Below, piece by piece: positions 9,599 through 19,982 of a stretch of DNA of 22,956 nt. A model generated the notes under the pieces. That model was not told where the DNA came from, did not search any database, and was given only the letters and a program-made list of their open reading frames with translations. How positions within the stretch are numbered: position 1 is the first letter of the stretch; each line of letters begins with the position of its first letter. The stretch comes from Allomyces arbusculus (lineage: Eukaryota > Blastocladiomycota > Blastocladiomycetes > Blastocladiales > Blastocladiaceae), in contig JADHYV010000147.1 of assembly GCA_027604705.1 (NCBI GenBank), positions 1-22,956 of the forward strand, read 5' to 3'. Made by a program: the position numbers and the translations under genes.

Positions 9599-11851
9599 TC
9601 ACCACCCTGCACTGACTGCAGCACGCACCGCTTCCGCCACTGCGCGTGCTGCACGGTCTGACAGCCGAGGCTGCACATCAACACGGACCGACTGCAATAG
9701 AAGCTGATCTACTTGTTGCGGTGCGCCATCTCCCTGCTTGGGCGCAGAATTAATCCAGCTAATCATGTGCGTGATATGGCGCACAGCCGCGTCCACGTCG
9801 AGCACATCGACGATTTTCACCACGACGGTACTCGTGATGCGTTTAAGCGCCGGCGGAAACTGCACCACAGTGTCCCAAAAAACGCTGCTGTCGCGGTAGT
9901 AAAGCGTGAGCGTGTCGACCCAGCCCTGGATGCTCCTGGTCCGCAACGACTTGAGGTTGATAGCACATGAAAGGGCCGAGAGTAGAGTTGGCGAAACGTG
10001 ATCATAGAACACGTGCCCGGGCCATGGATCATGATCAGGGTGGTCCGCGTCAATCAAGAGGACGTGCTGGAGGCAGGGGACTTTGCCCCCCTCCACGAGT
10101 TCTTCGAGCAGGTTGGGCGTCACCGTGAGTTGCTCGACCGTAGGAAGATGCGGAGTATCATCTTGCAACCACAGAGCGTCCCAAGGCAATGCGAGGATGC
10201 GCAGGTCCGGGAGCGATTCAAGACCTGCCTGGTCCATGAAGCTACGGGTCACGTGTGTTGAGCGAGTGTTGATGGCAATCGTGAGCGAGGTGAGCGATGG
10301 CCACGGCACACGCGGGAAGTACAATCCCTCTTCGCCATCTTCTCCAGGGTCACAAATATCCGCTTCGATAGCATTGGGAGCGTCAATTGCTGCCATGACA
10401 GCACCAGCCATCTCAAATCGGCCAGTCATAAACACCACCTTGAGCGCAGGAAACGTGACAGGCCGCCCAGCGTGCTTGACCCAGCAATCTTTGACATGCA
10501 GGCGCCTAAGATTGGGCAGTTTGGCCAGGATTTCGAGATACGACGTGGTAATTTCGATTTTGCCCACCAGCGAGATAGCCTGCAGTGCCGAGGTCGCAGG
10601 CAGAATCGGCGATGCAAAGGCATGGTCGTGCCTGACGGTCAACTCTTGCAGCGCTGGGAACTTTGGCGTGGCCAATGATGTTGGATCAGTCGCCGCAGAA
10701 GAGCACAAGAACTTGAGCACGGGGATCGTAACGTCGAGCCTCTTCAAGGATGGCCATGTTCTCGTGGCACTTGTGTTGGGCGACTGCTTGCCAACAATGC
10801 CGTGTTTGGAAGTCGTTTCGATGAAAACGTGTCGTACGGAACTGTTCTTTTGAGTGAGCATTGCGATGAGGTCTCCATGGACATCTGCCGCTTCAATGAG
10901 CAGTGTCTGAAGATTTGGAGCCGTAGGGAGAACATGAATTGTTTCATGTTCTTGAGTGGCCCCAAGCATTCTCACGCAGAGAGTGCGCAGTCGCGGCAAG
11001 ATCATGGTTGGCCCAAAGTCTTCGGACCGTCCGTCACGCACGTACAATGACAGTAACTCCAACCGCGGAGCAACGTCGTGGAGAGCGTGGCGAATTGTCG
11101 CGGCATGAAGTGGAAACAAGATGATGAGGCAGCGCAGCTGCGGAAGCGCAACCACGAGCCTCTGCGTAAAATCACCGAGCCAGGTGCTGCACCAATCCGC
11201 ATCGCGGAGTGGGAGCAATGCATACGACCTTACATCGGGTAGGCCCATGGCAATAGACCGTACTTGGTGAGCGGGCAAGACAACGCCAGGAAGACTACGA
11301 CCAGGGACAGGTGGGGCGCTGATAAATATCGGCGCCATGGTTGCTGGAGTAACGGAGTTTGCCAATTTAGATGGGACCATCGCCGTGGGCAGCGACGACA
11401 GAACGGGTGAGGGACAGCCCATTTTCGGCAGCAACGATACTGGCCGCGACTGGAAACCAACAGGGATCAAGGAAGCGGTCCACTTGGTGGCAGACCCAGC
11501 GTTACGAGCGTTTCGCTTTTTCTTCACCAATCGAATTTTGAAGTCAACATTCCAAAACAACACTTCATCCACAGCAACTTTGAGGTCGACGCAGGCACGG
11601 CGGAGAGATATCAGGTCCTTGCCTGCTTCAGAGTCGATTGGCAACGATCGCAGGCCATGAACGGAATCGCACGCAGCAATGTAATGCACAATGTTAAGCA
11701 GGATTTCTGGTGGCAAATCGAGTAGATTGCACGGTGCAGTGCAGTCGAGCGGAGTCACTTCAGCGCTTCGAGTCGCCTGCGCTAAACCTTTGTCTGGCGC
11801 GCCTGGTCGCAACGTGGAGGTCGCACCGACATGGCCATTGGTCGCAGACAT
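9599..11851 (-). CDS. F-box/LRR protein, intact single exon, 750 residues
   Basis: One uninterrupted frame runs from ATG 11851 to a TGA at 9601-9599. The frame is open 40 codons further up, but only from a TTG, so 11851 is the start chosen. An F-box lies at residues about 42-103: LLDLPPEILLNIVHYIA, then ISLRRACVDLK and a VLFWNVDF end. A basic KKKRNAR follows at about 110-116 and could be a nuclear signal. The rest is irregular LRRs spaced about 25-40 residues apart, such as LPNLRRLHVKDC, FPALQELTV and WPSLTSLTI. No signal peptide or membrane segment is visible. By family it should bind Skp1 through the F-box and a substrate through the LRRs in an SCF ubiquitin ligase. It is more divergent than the broken copies around it, with no LALAAP block, and is the only whole member in the window. 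It is convergent with the 7548 copy and divergent from the 12659 copy. Confidence 0.85.
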   Translation of the reverse strand: MSATNGHVGATSTLRPGAPDKGLAQATRSAEVTPLDCTAPCNLLDLPPEILLNIVHYIAACDSVHGLRSLPIDSEAGKDLISLRRACVDLKVAVDEVLFWNVDFKIRLVKKKRNARNAGSATKWTASLIPVGFQSRPVSLLPKMGCPSPVLSSLPTAMVPSKLANSVTPATMAPIFISAPPVPGRSLPGVVLPAHQVRSIAMGLPDVRSYALLPLRDADWCSTWLGDFTQRLVVALPQLRCLIILFPLHAATIRHALHDVAPRLELLSLYVRDGRSEDFGPTMILPRLRTLCVRMLGATQEHETIHVLPTAPNLQTLLIEAADVHGDLIAMLTQKNSSVRHVFIETTSKHGIVGKQSPNTSATRTWPSLKRLDVTIPVLKFLCSSAATDPTSLATPKFPALQELTVRHDHAFASPILPATSALQAISLVGKIEITTSYLEILAKLPNLRRLHVKDCWVKHAGRPVTFPALKVVFMTGRFEMAGAVMAAIDAPNAIEADICDPGEDGEEGLYFPRVPWPSLTSLTIAINTRSTHVTRSFMDQAGLESLPDLRILALPWDALWLQDDTPHLPTVEQLTVTPNLLEELVEGGKVPCLQHVLLIDADHPDHDPWPGHVFYDHVSPTLLSALSCAINLKSLRTRSIQGWVDTLTLYYRDSSVFWDTVVQFPPALKRITSTVVVKIVDVLDVDAAVRHITHMISWINSAPKQGDGAPQQVDQLLLQSVRVDVQPRLSDRAARAVAEAVRAAVSAGW

Positions 11852-12658
11852 GGTACTCCGGAGTTGGACGTCGGGGCGAAAATATTGGAGAGCAACCTCT
11901 TGCTGAACTGGTATGAGCAGGCACACTTGATTGCAAGAGGGAATGATTCGTGGGGGAAGAAACGACGTCAACGAAAGCTGCTGCTAGCTCAAGACTTCGT
12001 CGCTGGTATTGTCGACAGTTCAGAAGGTGCGCAGAAGCGGGAATCTTGACCTTTTATACGGCAGCCGCAGGTTTCACGGAAAGTGAGTCCCTTGGCGCTC
12101 GTCCACCATTTCTGACGTGGAAGACAGACTTTTGGGGTCGTGGGACCGCTTTTTCCAGCAACTCCCTAGCAAAATAAAGTGGACTTCCACGACGTTCTTA
12201 TGGTTGCAGCAGTTCCCCGATCACGTATCGCGAAAGAACCCCTGGCACTCGGTGGATAGATAGCACGGTGCGATGCTTCTCTCATCATGAAGCGTTCCGC
12301 CACGATTGCATGACCTCCAGGAGCAGAGGCGAAGACTGTCCTGTCGAGCATGGTGGAGCATTGCTTGTAATAAACAGCGTGTCCCATCTTCCAACTGCGA
12401 CCGCGCTCCAATCACGGGTGTGGAGAAAAACACCAAAATCAGAAAACACAATCGGGAAGACAACCTGGTCACATCGAAACTGTTTTCTGCCCGCGCAAGT
12501 ACAGAGATTCTGCCTGTTGACATTGCAAGCGAGCCGAGCCGAAGACCGGCACCGTTTCCATATTGCAGCGCTTCCACCTGATGAAGAGCCAGGGAGAGCG
12601 TCATGTCTGTGCACTTCCTGGCAACTGGTGCCGCTAACCACAAGCCGCCCCGCAAGGG
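11852..12658. other. Divergent intergenic stretch between two F-box genes
   Basis: This separates the starts of the intact F-box gene (minus) and the broken copy at 12659 (plus). Open frames of up to 229 codons cross it on the minus strand (12221-12910), but they overlap the start of the plus-strand copy and resemble nothing known. It presumably holds both promoters; a CAATATTTTC-like AT-rich element lies about 30-40 bases upstream of the 11851 start. I see no repeat or RNA gene. Confidence 0.4.
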
Positions 12659-14423
12659 ATGACCACATTCATCAACTTGCCGCAAGTGCACAAGCGAGAG
12701 TCGATAGCCCTTGACCAGCTGCCCTTCGATATTCTGGTGACTATCGTCAAAGCTCCCTTCCAGCTCCCTGATATCAACTGTGATGACGAAGAAGAGGGCC
12801 CCAACCGCACCATCGTCCAACAACTGGCCCTTGCTACACCAGGTCTCTTTGCACCATGTATCAACGTTCTTGTTTGCTGTGGGATGGGACCGAATGAAGG
12901 CATCGAACATCTCTCAAGCGACTTTTGATGCGTCTGGTGGCTCTGTCGCCATCACGGCTCGACAGATTGGCCGGTTTGCGGTCTTCAAACCCGACAACAA
13001 TGCCAATTCGCGACGTCTTTTCTCATATTGACGCCGCGAGATGACGATCAAATGCCAATCCTTTTGGCTTCGACGTCTATCGATGCCATGCAAATCGAGG
13101 TCCAGTTCCCCGTTTCGCGAGCGTGGACACGTGAATGTGCCGCATGGCCAAATTCATGGCCGATTCCTTGTCGACAACGACAACTTGCCAATGTGTTTGC
13201 CGCATTGTCGCTCTCTTGTACTTGAAAGGCAACCAGACCATTTGCCTGTTCCAATGGCATCAGATCCGCCAGTTGCCCCAGACTCTAGTCGAACTGTCTA
13301 TTTCATCTGCAGTTCCCAAATGATACGACATGGATCATATCGTTCGCCTCTTTCGAATCTGCCGTGTGGCCTCCATGGATTGCGTTTGGGCGAGACGTTT
13401 GAACCGTCTGAGGACGACAGCGACGAAGATGTTTGGCGGCCGTGGGAAATACTTTTCAACCGTGTCCCTAGCTCGATTGCTGTGCTTGAGTTGCCTACCA
13501 CACTGACCCAGGCCATTACGCGCCCAGAGCTTCCCGTACTCGCGCGGCTCATCAAGCGACTTCCGCAATTGGTCTCGTTTTCATTCGAGCAACGTGTTGC
13601 CCAAGGTGGTCTTGACGAAGTCGTGCAGACTTTGCCGCGGTCTGGTTTGCGTCATCTCAGTCTGGCCACTGAGCTCCAGGACATTAACAAAGACGGCATT
13701 TGTGCGCGACTTGCCGCTGCCATGCCCAAGACTGTGGAATCGCTCAAATTCTATCTGGGCCAAGAACGTACTGGCATGGGTCCGTTGGGCACGATTGCCA
13801 TTCTTCGCAGCCTCCCAGTCGCAACCCGTATGCTGAATTTGAATGTCTTTCTCCTGGAGTACGGCGCACTCCCAGCTTTACTCCACTGGCGCCAACACTC
13901 GAGTTCTTGAAGCTGCACTCATCCGCCTATTCTTCGAGTTTTGAAGCTCTTAGTCGAGACGCTGCGCCCATTATTGCTCGACTTCCCGCATTGCTCAAGC
14001 ACTTGCACTGAGTTGGAAGGAGCTCGGCGGGACAGAGGCCATTTCAGCGCCCATGCAGCACATGCCGCCCAAGCTCGTGTCGTTGGAACTGCCCATCTGT
14101 GCGCTGACCCACGACAACTTGAGCCAGCTCTCCACCCGGTGGCCCTCGACATTGCGCGCGCTTGGGCGTTTTCGCAATTTCGGTCCCGCGGAACCAGTGG
14201 CGCATTATGATTCGACGTGGGTGCCGTAGATCAAGTCGTTGCACTTGGGCTTCCAAATGCTCGACGTGCGTGGCATGTTTTTAACGGGTGGGATTGCCCT
14301 TGAACTGTTGAGCGAATGCCCACTCGCAAGCATCACCCTGTGAACCTTAAAGTGTGGGATTCGTGCGTTTCGGAGATTGGGCTCGCTTTTTTGCGGACCA
14401 AGTTTGACGTCGAGGCCATTTAG
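12659..14423 (+). pseudogene. F-box/LRR family protein, nearly full length but heavily frame-broken
   Basis: ATG 12659 starts a copy with LDQLPFDILVTIVKA, then a Glu/Asp-rich insert, then LALATPGLFAPCINVLV, matching the LALAAPxFxAPCxRVAI block of the 7548 copy. The rest follows in pieces: a segment at about 12900-13015, an LRR series at about 13200-13900 (LPCGLHGLRLG, SGLRHLSLATEL, TVESLKFYLG), a block with PPKLVSLELPICALT at about 14060-14110, and a tail with SCVSEIGLAFLRTKF ending at TAG 14421-14423. That tail matches TCVSDRVGMAL of the other copy. At least five frame changes or stops break it, near 12870, 13020, 13230, 13870 and 14010, plus TAG and TGA stops in the tail. It is more decayed than the 7548 copy. 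It points away from the intact F-box gene and toward the copy at 14686-15380. Confidence 0.6.
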
Positions 14424-14685
14424 GAAAGAGCCACTGATTTTCTCGATTTCAATCCATTTGTTGCGGCTAAATCAGTCTTGTGGACCTGACGTTTGTATAT
14501 GTGCTTGATGTGTGTGTGAGGATTGTTGTGTCCAGGGCTGGTCTGCGATGTGCCGCATTTGCATGCGCGACCGACTCTCTTCTTCCTGCCACGGTTCCAC
14601 TTCGATGCGGCTGCCCTCCACTCTCACGCAACGAGCACCGCGACGATACATAGTGGGTGCAACTCGAGCATCAGCAAATTGAGCA

Positions 14686-15380
14686 TCAGCAACTCGTGCA
14701 TCCACCAGTCAGCACCACCAACTTGCGCAATCCGTGCGGGAGCAGCTGCGCGAAAACGGCACCGTGCGCTCCTCCACCCACGACCAGCGCGGGAATCTCG
14801 TCGAGGCGCAGCTTGACGAGCGACAGCGGCAGCGACGGCACGTAGCGCCAGCTGATCTTCTTCGAATCGAGCGTCAGCGACCGGCACCACGCGGTGCCCG
14901 CGTACACGGCGGCAATAATGTGACTCTCGTCGACTGTGCACTGGAAATGCTGGTCGATTGGGACCGGCAAAAGGGACCACTTGCGGGACCTCTTGACCGT
15001 GCGGTCGCGCCCACGGACCAACTTGTCGCGCAGCGGGAGGACCGCGCGGTCAGCGCCGCGCAGGACACACGCAGGCACAGCGTGATTTGGTACCGCGTCG
15101 TGTGCGCTTCGCTGTGCGTGACGAATTACCCGATCGCCTCATGCGGCGGCATGGGCTAACCATCATCGGATCGAACACGACGAACGGCACCAGTCGTCTT
15201 GATCGCGACGCGCAGTCACGAAGCAAACAAGGTGGGGGATGCGAGAGCGAGGTGGAGCTGAGGGACGCTGTACGATTCGCCATCGAGCAGCGCCGTGGCG
15301 ATGCGAGTCAGGACAAACGGCGGCATCCGGTCGAGCGTCGCGGCCGGATGGCGAGGTTGCAGCAAGTTGGGGGTCGTCAT
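14686..15380 (-). pseudogene. F-box/LRR family copy, 5' half
   Basis: ATG 15380 on the minus strand begins MTTPNLLQ, then the signature LDRMPPFVLTRIATALL and LHLALASPTLFAS. A stop comes at once, while the expected RVAIKTTGAV continues one frame over. The middle part reappears in the frame ending at 14686: RKWSLLPVPIDQHF (RRWFLLPVPF in the 7548 copy), SLPLSLVKLRLDEIP and LPHGLRKLVVLTGGC. The LRR half stops there, so the copy is both frame-broken and truncated. Its block order is identical to that of the 7548 copy, which makes the family assignment firm. Its 3' end faces the end of the 12659 copy. The C1-THF synthase gene follows upstream on the same strand. Confidence 0.6.
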
Positions 15381-15693
15381 GACAATGTAGATCAGGAGGT
15401 GTGCGGAATGGTGAGGGTCGGTAACAGGCAGGTCGTGAAAGGGACAAACGTGAACGGCGAGAGCGTGATCTGATCAGCACTGGCGGAGAGAGAAAGGCAA
15501 AAGTTGGAATCCAGCACAGCGCGACAGCGGCGTGTATTTCAAAGATGCAAAACAGCCTTCTCCTTGAGACGATCCTACATACGTCGACCCAAACGAGGAT
15601 GTGGCAGCACAGAGTGACGGCCCGCAGCGCACGGCGGGCAAAACAAAAAAGAAACCAAATCAACGACCAAGCAAAGCGACAGCTATCAGCGCA
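15381..15693. other. Intergenic stretch downstream of the C1-THF synthase
   Basis: This lies between the stop of the C1-THF synthase (minus) and the start of the F-box copy at 15380 (minus). It should hold the 3' untranslated region of the former and the promoter of the latter. I see no gene, repeat or RNA. Confidence 0.4.
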
Positions 15694-18659
15694 TTAGAAC
15701 AGCCCCTTGACGCGACCCGTCTCGAGGTCGAGATCCACGTCAAAGAAGCACGGGCGCGTGGGCAAGCCCGGCATCGTCTGCATCGTGCCAACGAGCGGGT
15801 AGACAAAGCCAGCACCGGCCGAGAGACGCACGTCGCGAATCGGAAGCACGAACCCGGTCGGCACGTTCTTGCGCTCCGGGTCGTGCGAGAAGGACAGGTG
15901 CGTCTTGGCCATGCACACGGGCAAGTGGCCAAACCCTTGCGCCGTGTAGGTCGCCAGCTTGGACGCGGCCAACTCCGACAGCTCAATATCGTCGGCACCG
16001 TACGTCTTGGTCGCAATCGCGCGAATCTTGTCGGCGAGCGGCATCTCGAGGGGATAGAGGTACTGGAACTTGGCGCCGTTCGCGGCCGCGGAATTGCACG
16101 CACGCTCTACGGCCTCGGCGAGCGCGACAGCGCCCTTACCGCCCTCAGCCCAGTGTGTGCACGGGACCGCGTCAAACGCACCGGCCTCGCGCGCAGCCTG
16201 GGCAACGACCTCGATTTCGGCGGGCGTGTCGGTCGAGAAGACGTTGATGGCCACGACCACGGGCACGCCGTAGGCGACCGCGTTGCGAATGTGCTTTTGC
16301 ATGTTGGCCACACCGACGCGCAGCAGGTCGAGGTTCTCGGTGCGGTACTCGGCGGGCAGGGGCTTCCCGGGCGTCACGGCGGGACCACCGCCGTGCATCT
16401 TAAGTGCGCGAATCGTCGACGTGAGCACCGCCGCGTTGGGCGCGAGCCCGGACGCACGGCACTTGATGTTGAAGAACTTTTCCATGCCAATGTCAGCGCC
16501 GAAACCGGCCTCGGTGACAACGTAGCCGGGCTTGCTGGTCGAGCCGGACAGCGGCGTTGCGAGCTTCATGGCGATCTGGTCAGCGAGAATCGACGAGTTG
16601 CCGTGCGCAATGTTGGCAAACGGCCCAGCGTGGACCAGGACGGGCGTGCCCTCGAGCGTCTGCATGAGCGTGGGCTTAATGGCATCGCGCATGAGCACCG
16701 TCAGGGCACCGCCAATGCCAAGATCGTCCGCGGTCACGGGCTCGCCGGCCTTGGAGCTGGCAACGACCATGCGGCCAAGCCGCTCGCGCATGTCGCGCAG
16801 GTCCGTGCACAGAGCGAGCACGGCCATGCACTCCGAGGCCACGGCAATGTCGAACCCGGTCTTGCGCTCCATGCCCTTTTCCGTGGGTGCCTGGCCGACC
16901 GTGATTTGGCGCAGGAAACGGTCGTTGATGTCGACGCCGCGCTGCCACGTGATTGTTTCCGGGTCAATATCGAGCCGCGCGAACCGGCGCTTCTCCTCGG
17001 GCGTCAACTCGGCCGGGTCGGTCTTGGTGATGCCGAGCTTCTGCAGCCGCTTGAACATGACATCGGCAAACTTGGCGGGCTTGCCCTTTTGTGCCGGGCA
17101 GAGACGGTTGAAGAGTGCCGTGTCCGACTGCGTCGCCTCGTGGAACATGCGAGCGTCAATGGCAGCGGCCAGCAGGTTGTTGGCGGCCGTCACGGCGTGA
17201 ATGTCGCCCGTCAGGTGCAGGTTGAACTCGTCCATCGGAATCACCTGCGAGTAACCGCCACCGGCGGCACCGCCCTTAATGCCCATGGTCGGGCCCATTG
17301 ACGGCTGCCGAATGCACGCAAACGCGAGCCGGTTCAGGTGCGCACCGAGAGCCTGCACGAGGCCAATCGCCGTCGTCGACTTGCCCTCGCCGAGCGGCGT
17401 AGGCGTGATACCCGTGACCACAACGTACCGCGCACGGCGCGCCGGGTCAGCGACCTCGATCGGCACATCCTTCAACCGGTCGAGGACCGACAGATCAATC
17501 TTGGCCTTGTAGGCGCCGTACGGCTCGAGTTCGCGCGGCAGAATGCCAATCTCGCGCGCCAAGTCGGTCACGGGCTTGGGCGTCTGCGCAAGGGCAATAT
17601 CGAGGTCCGACGGGACCGGGTCGAGCAGGGTCAGGGGCAGCGGGTGAATCGTCGGTCCAGCGAGCGCAGCCTCGAGCGCGCGCTTGGCTGCCTCAAACGT
17701 GTTCTCGAGCAGCATGCACACAGTCATCGGACCAACACCGCCCGGGACGGGCGTAATGGCCGACGCGCGCGTCTTGGCGACAGCGAACTCGACGTCGCCG
17801 ACCCACCGCTGGCCCGACTTCTTGGTCGCGTCCGGGACAGCGTTGGTGCCCACGTCAATGACCACGGCGCCCTGGCGGATCCACTCGCCCTTGATCAGTT
17901 CTGGCACGCCCACGGCCGCAATCACGACCTCGGCCTCGCGCACGAGCATCTTGAGGTCCTTGGTCCGCGAGTGCGCGAGAGTGACGGTAGCATTGGCCTT
18001 TTGCAACAGGTGGAAGACGGGCAGACCCACAATGTCGGACCGGCCGACGACAATGGCCTGCTTGCCCGCGAGCTGCACGTCATAGGCCTTGAGCAGCGCC
18101 ATGATGCCCTTGGGCGTGCACGCCGTGAAGAGCGGGTGCGCCGCGCGCTTGGCGAGCGAGCCCATGTTGAGCGTGTGGAACCCATCGACGTCCTTGGCGA
18201 CCGAGACGGCCTCGGTGATGACCGACTCGTCGAGGTGCTTGGGCAGCGGCAGCTGCACAATGATGCCGTGCACCTCCGGGTTGTCGTTGAGCGCGTGGAT
18301 GTGGCGCAGCAGCTGTAATTCGCGAGCAAATCCATGATCAGCACCGGGATGATGGTCAAGAACAGCGCAAAGCCGAGCCGAACAAAACGTACTTCGAGCT
18401 GCGTGACCTCGGCAGGCACCGTGTCGAGCGTGACATTGATGCCAATCTCAGCGCCGGCCTTGATCTTCATGCGCACATAGAGCGACGAGTCGGGGCGCGC
18501 GCCAACCTGGACAATGGCGAGCCGCGGGGCAAACGACGGGTGCGCGGCCTTGAGCGCGGCAATCTCAGTCTGTAGGCGCGCGCGCACCGAGGCCGAGACG
18601 GCCTTGCCATCGATCAGGCGCGCAGTCGCATTCGCAGCAGAGGCAGCGGACGAGGCCAT
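15694..18659 (-). CDS. C1-tetrahydrofolate synthase, trifunctional, two exons
   Basis: Exons are 18659-18393 and 18312-15694. The 80-bp intron (GT at 18392, AG at 18313, phase 0) joins TQLE to [10 protein letters not shown]. The product is 961 residues, the usual size. Residues 1 to about 300 are methylenetetrahydrofolate dehydrogenase/cyclohydrolase: the YxxxK pair at Y61/K65, VQLPLP at 108-113, [10 protein letters not shown] at 180-189 and [10 protein letters not shown] at 277-286. Residues from about 320 are formate-tetrahydrofolate ligase, with the P-loop-like [11 protein letters not shown] at 392-402, [17 protein letters not shown], and the family ending GRVKGLF. All catalytic motifs are present. 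The enzyme interconverts formate, 10-formyl-, methenyl- and methylene-tetrahydrofolate for purine, thymidylate and methionine synthesis. ATG 18659 fits the cytosolic form. The frame is open upstream, and ATG 18941 would add a 94-residue mitochondrial-like presequence (listed separately). Confidence 0.95.
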
Positions 18660-18941
18660 GGCGGGAATTCGGTTAAAGTTGGTTGCAGGCCGTGGTGCAG
18701 CGGCGGCAGCCGAATATATGGCACGAGTGACGAATTGGTGGTGGTGGTGCGGTAGTTGTTGAGGAGAGCGAGCGGCAGCTCGGGGAGAGAAGAGGAGCGG
18801 TCGCGGCGATGCCGGGAGAAAGGCGCGTCGTGCAGTGGCAAGCTGCCGAAGTGATGCGAGTGCAGAAAGTTGCAACGTGGGTCCGACTTGACTGTGCTGC
18901 TTGGCCCACGCTGCCACTTTGCGAGATCGGCCGACCACCAT
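18660..18941 (-). CDS. Possible mitochondrial presequence extending the C1-THF synthase
   Basis: ATG 18941 is exactly 94 codons upstream of, and in frame with, the start at 18659. The added stretch has about 11 Arg, 2 Lys and 5 His, many Ala, Ser, Leu and Gln, and not one Asp or Glu, for example SALASLRQLATARRAF. That is the composition of a mitochondrial targeting peptide. Many eukaryotes use a cytosolic and a mitochondrial C1-THF synthase, from two genes or from alternative starts; here one gene could make both. Against this, an AT-rich ATATAT at about 18713-18718 sits 55 bases upstream of ATG 18659. It could be the core promoter of a short transcript, which would leave this stretch untranslated, or there may be two transcript classes. 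Confidence 0.45.
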
Positions 18942-19597
18942 GTCCGACCCAGCCCGCGGGCCACCCGCGCTTGCTCTCCTCGCCACGGTCAACGAAACCC
19001 AGTCGATAATCATGATGCTGTTGGCGAGCTCGATGCACTCGCTCTCGCTCCGGTTGGTTGGGCCACGCGCTGTGGTCCACGCTGCTTGGGTGATCACGTC
19101 GCACTGATCACAGAAAATGTTGCTGCCAGTCCGAAAATGCCGCTCCTCGCTGTTGTTCTCGAACCGGAGCGTATTCAGCGTCGTGGTCTTGTCGCTGGTA
19201 CCGTGTAGAATCGAGGCGCAACCGGCAGGAGCAACGCCGTCGTCGACACGGCTGTGGACCTGTCGGCGTTTGATCGTGGTTGATGGAGGTGGTGCGGTAG
19301 AGTGGGAGACAGTGACCTTGAACGTGGCTGCAGGTGACCGCGCCGCCAAACCGTCTCCCTGCCTCTCCTGCCTTTCCGACTACAGAGCTGGTCTTGTCGA
19401 CGTGTTGACGACCTGATAATACTCATCTCCTGCCTTCGATGACCTTTCGCAAGAGACAGCGGGCCTCTCGCTCATGCATGGCCACAAGGCACAAGAATGC
19501 GCGAGCTAGCCCTTTTCTCACCTTGAAATTTGCTCGAGGACAGCGAAGAATCCTCGACGGACATGATGATTGGCATCCCCCAACTCTGGGCGCTCAT
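18942..19597 (-). CDS. Coding-like upstream frame of unknown identity, possibly spliced
   Basis: ATG 19597 opens MSAQSWGMPIIMSVEDSS and runs to a good splice donor (AAG before GTGAGA at 19521). An acceptor (CACCTGCAG) ends at 19328. Joining 19522 to 19327 keeps the frame and leads into a 128-codon stretch containing ATFKVTVSHS, SNIFCDQCDVITQAAW and ELANSIMIIDW. Codon third positions there are mostly G or C, as in the real genes nearby. The 194-bp intron is longer than the others here. I do not recognise the protein. The same frame continues without a stop into the presequence and the C1-THF synthase, so it could be a long N-terminal exon of that gene, or a separate gene whose last intron and stop I cannot place. 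It could also be chance in GC-rich 5' flanking DNA. Confidence 0.3.
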
Positions 19598-19982
19598 TCT
19601 TGGTTGCGGGACAATCAGTATCGCCCCGGGAGCCCCGCGGCCACGATGACCACTCGTGGACGAGCGACAGACATTAATTAAATGAACAGGCCTGGTCGCA
19701 GCATTCCCACGTTGGCTGGACGCCCGCGACTTGCTCAGCAACGGTCCAGACACTTCCAATTTTCCACGCCGCATGCGATCCACATCTCTCCGCATTCTCA
19801 CGGCTCGCCGTTTGTGCTCTTCGACTGGCCAAACCACCACACAGAGTAGTGTACTCCGTCGTCTGCGCTCCCAGTTGTGAGCGGAGCACCGCCAGCAAGG
19901 TAAATCATGCAGCCGCACCGTCACCGGCCATGCTCTTCCTCTCTCCCGACCAGCAAATTGAATTTTGTGACAGTCTCGTCTC
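19598..19982. other. Upstream region of the membrane protein gene
   Basis: This is a divergent region between the candidate start at 19597 (minus) and the membrane protein start at 19983 (plus). The open frames crossing it on both strands are not recognisable. It probably carries the promoters; I can name no defined element. Confidence 0.4.

Noticed and set aside
12221-12910. 229-codon open frame on the minus strand
   Set aside because: It is partly antisense to the F-box start at 12659, has no motif, and its first part is a shadow of that copy.
15601-18318. Long open frames on the plus strand (566 and 326 codons)
   Set aside because: They lie exactly antisense to the C1-THF synthase. The minus-strand frame has all family motifs; the plus-strand translations are Arg/Gly/His-rich shadows typical of GC-rich coding DNA.
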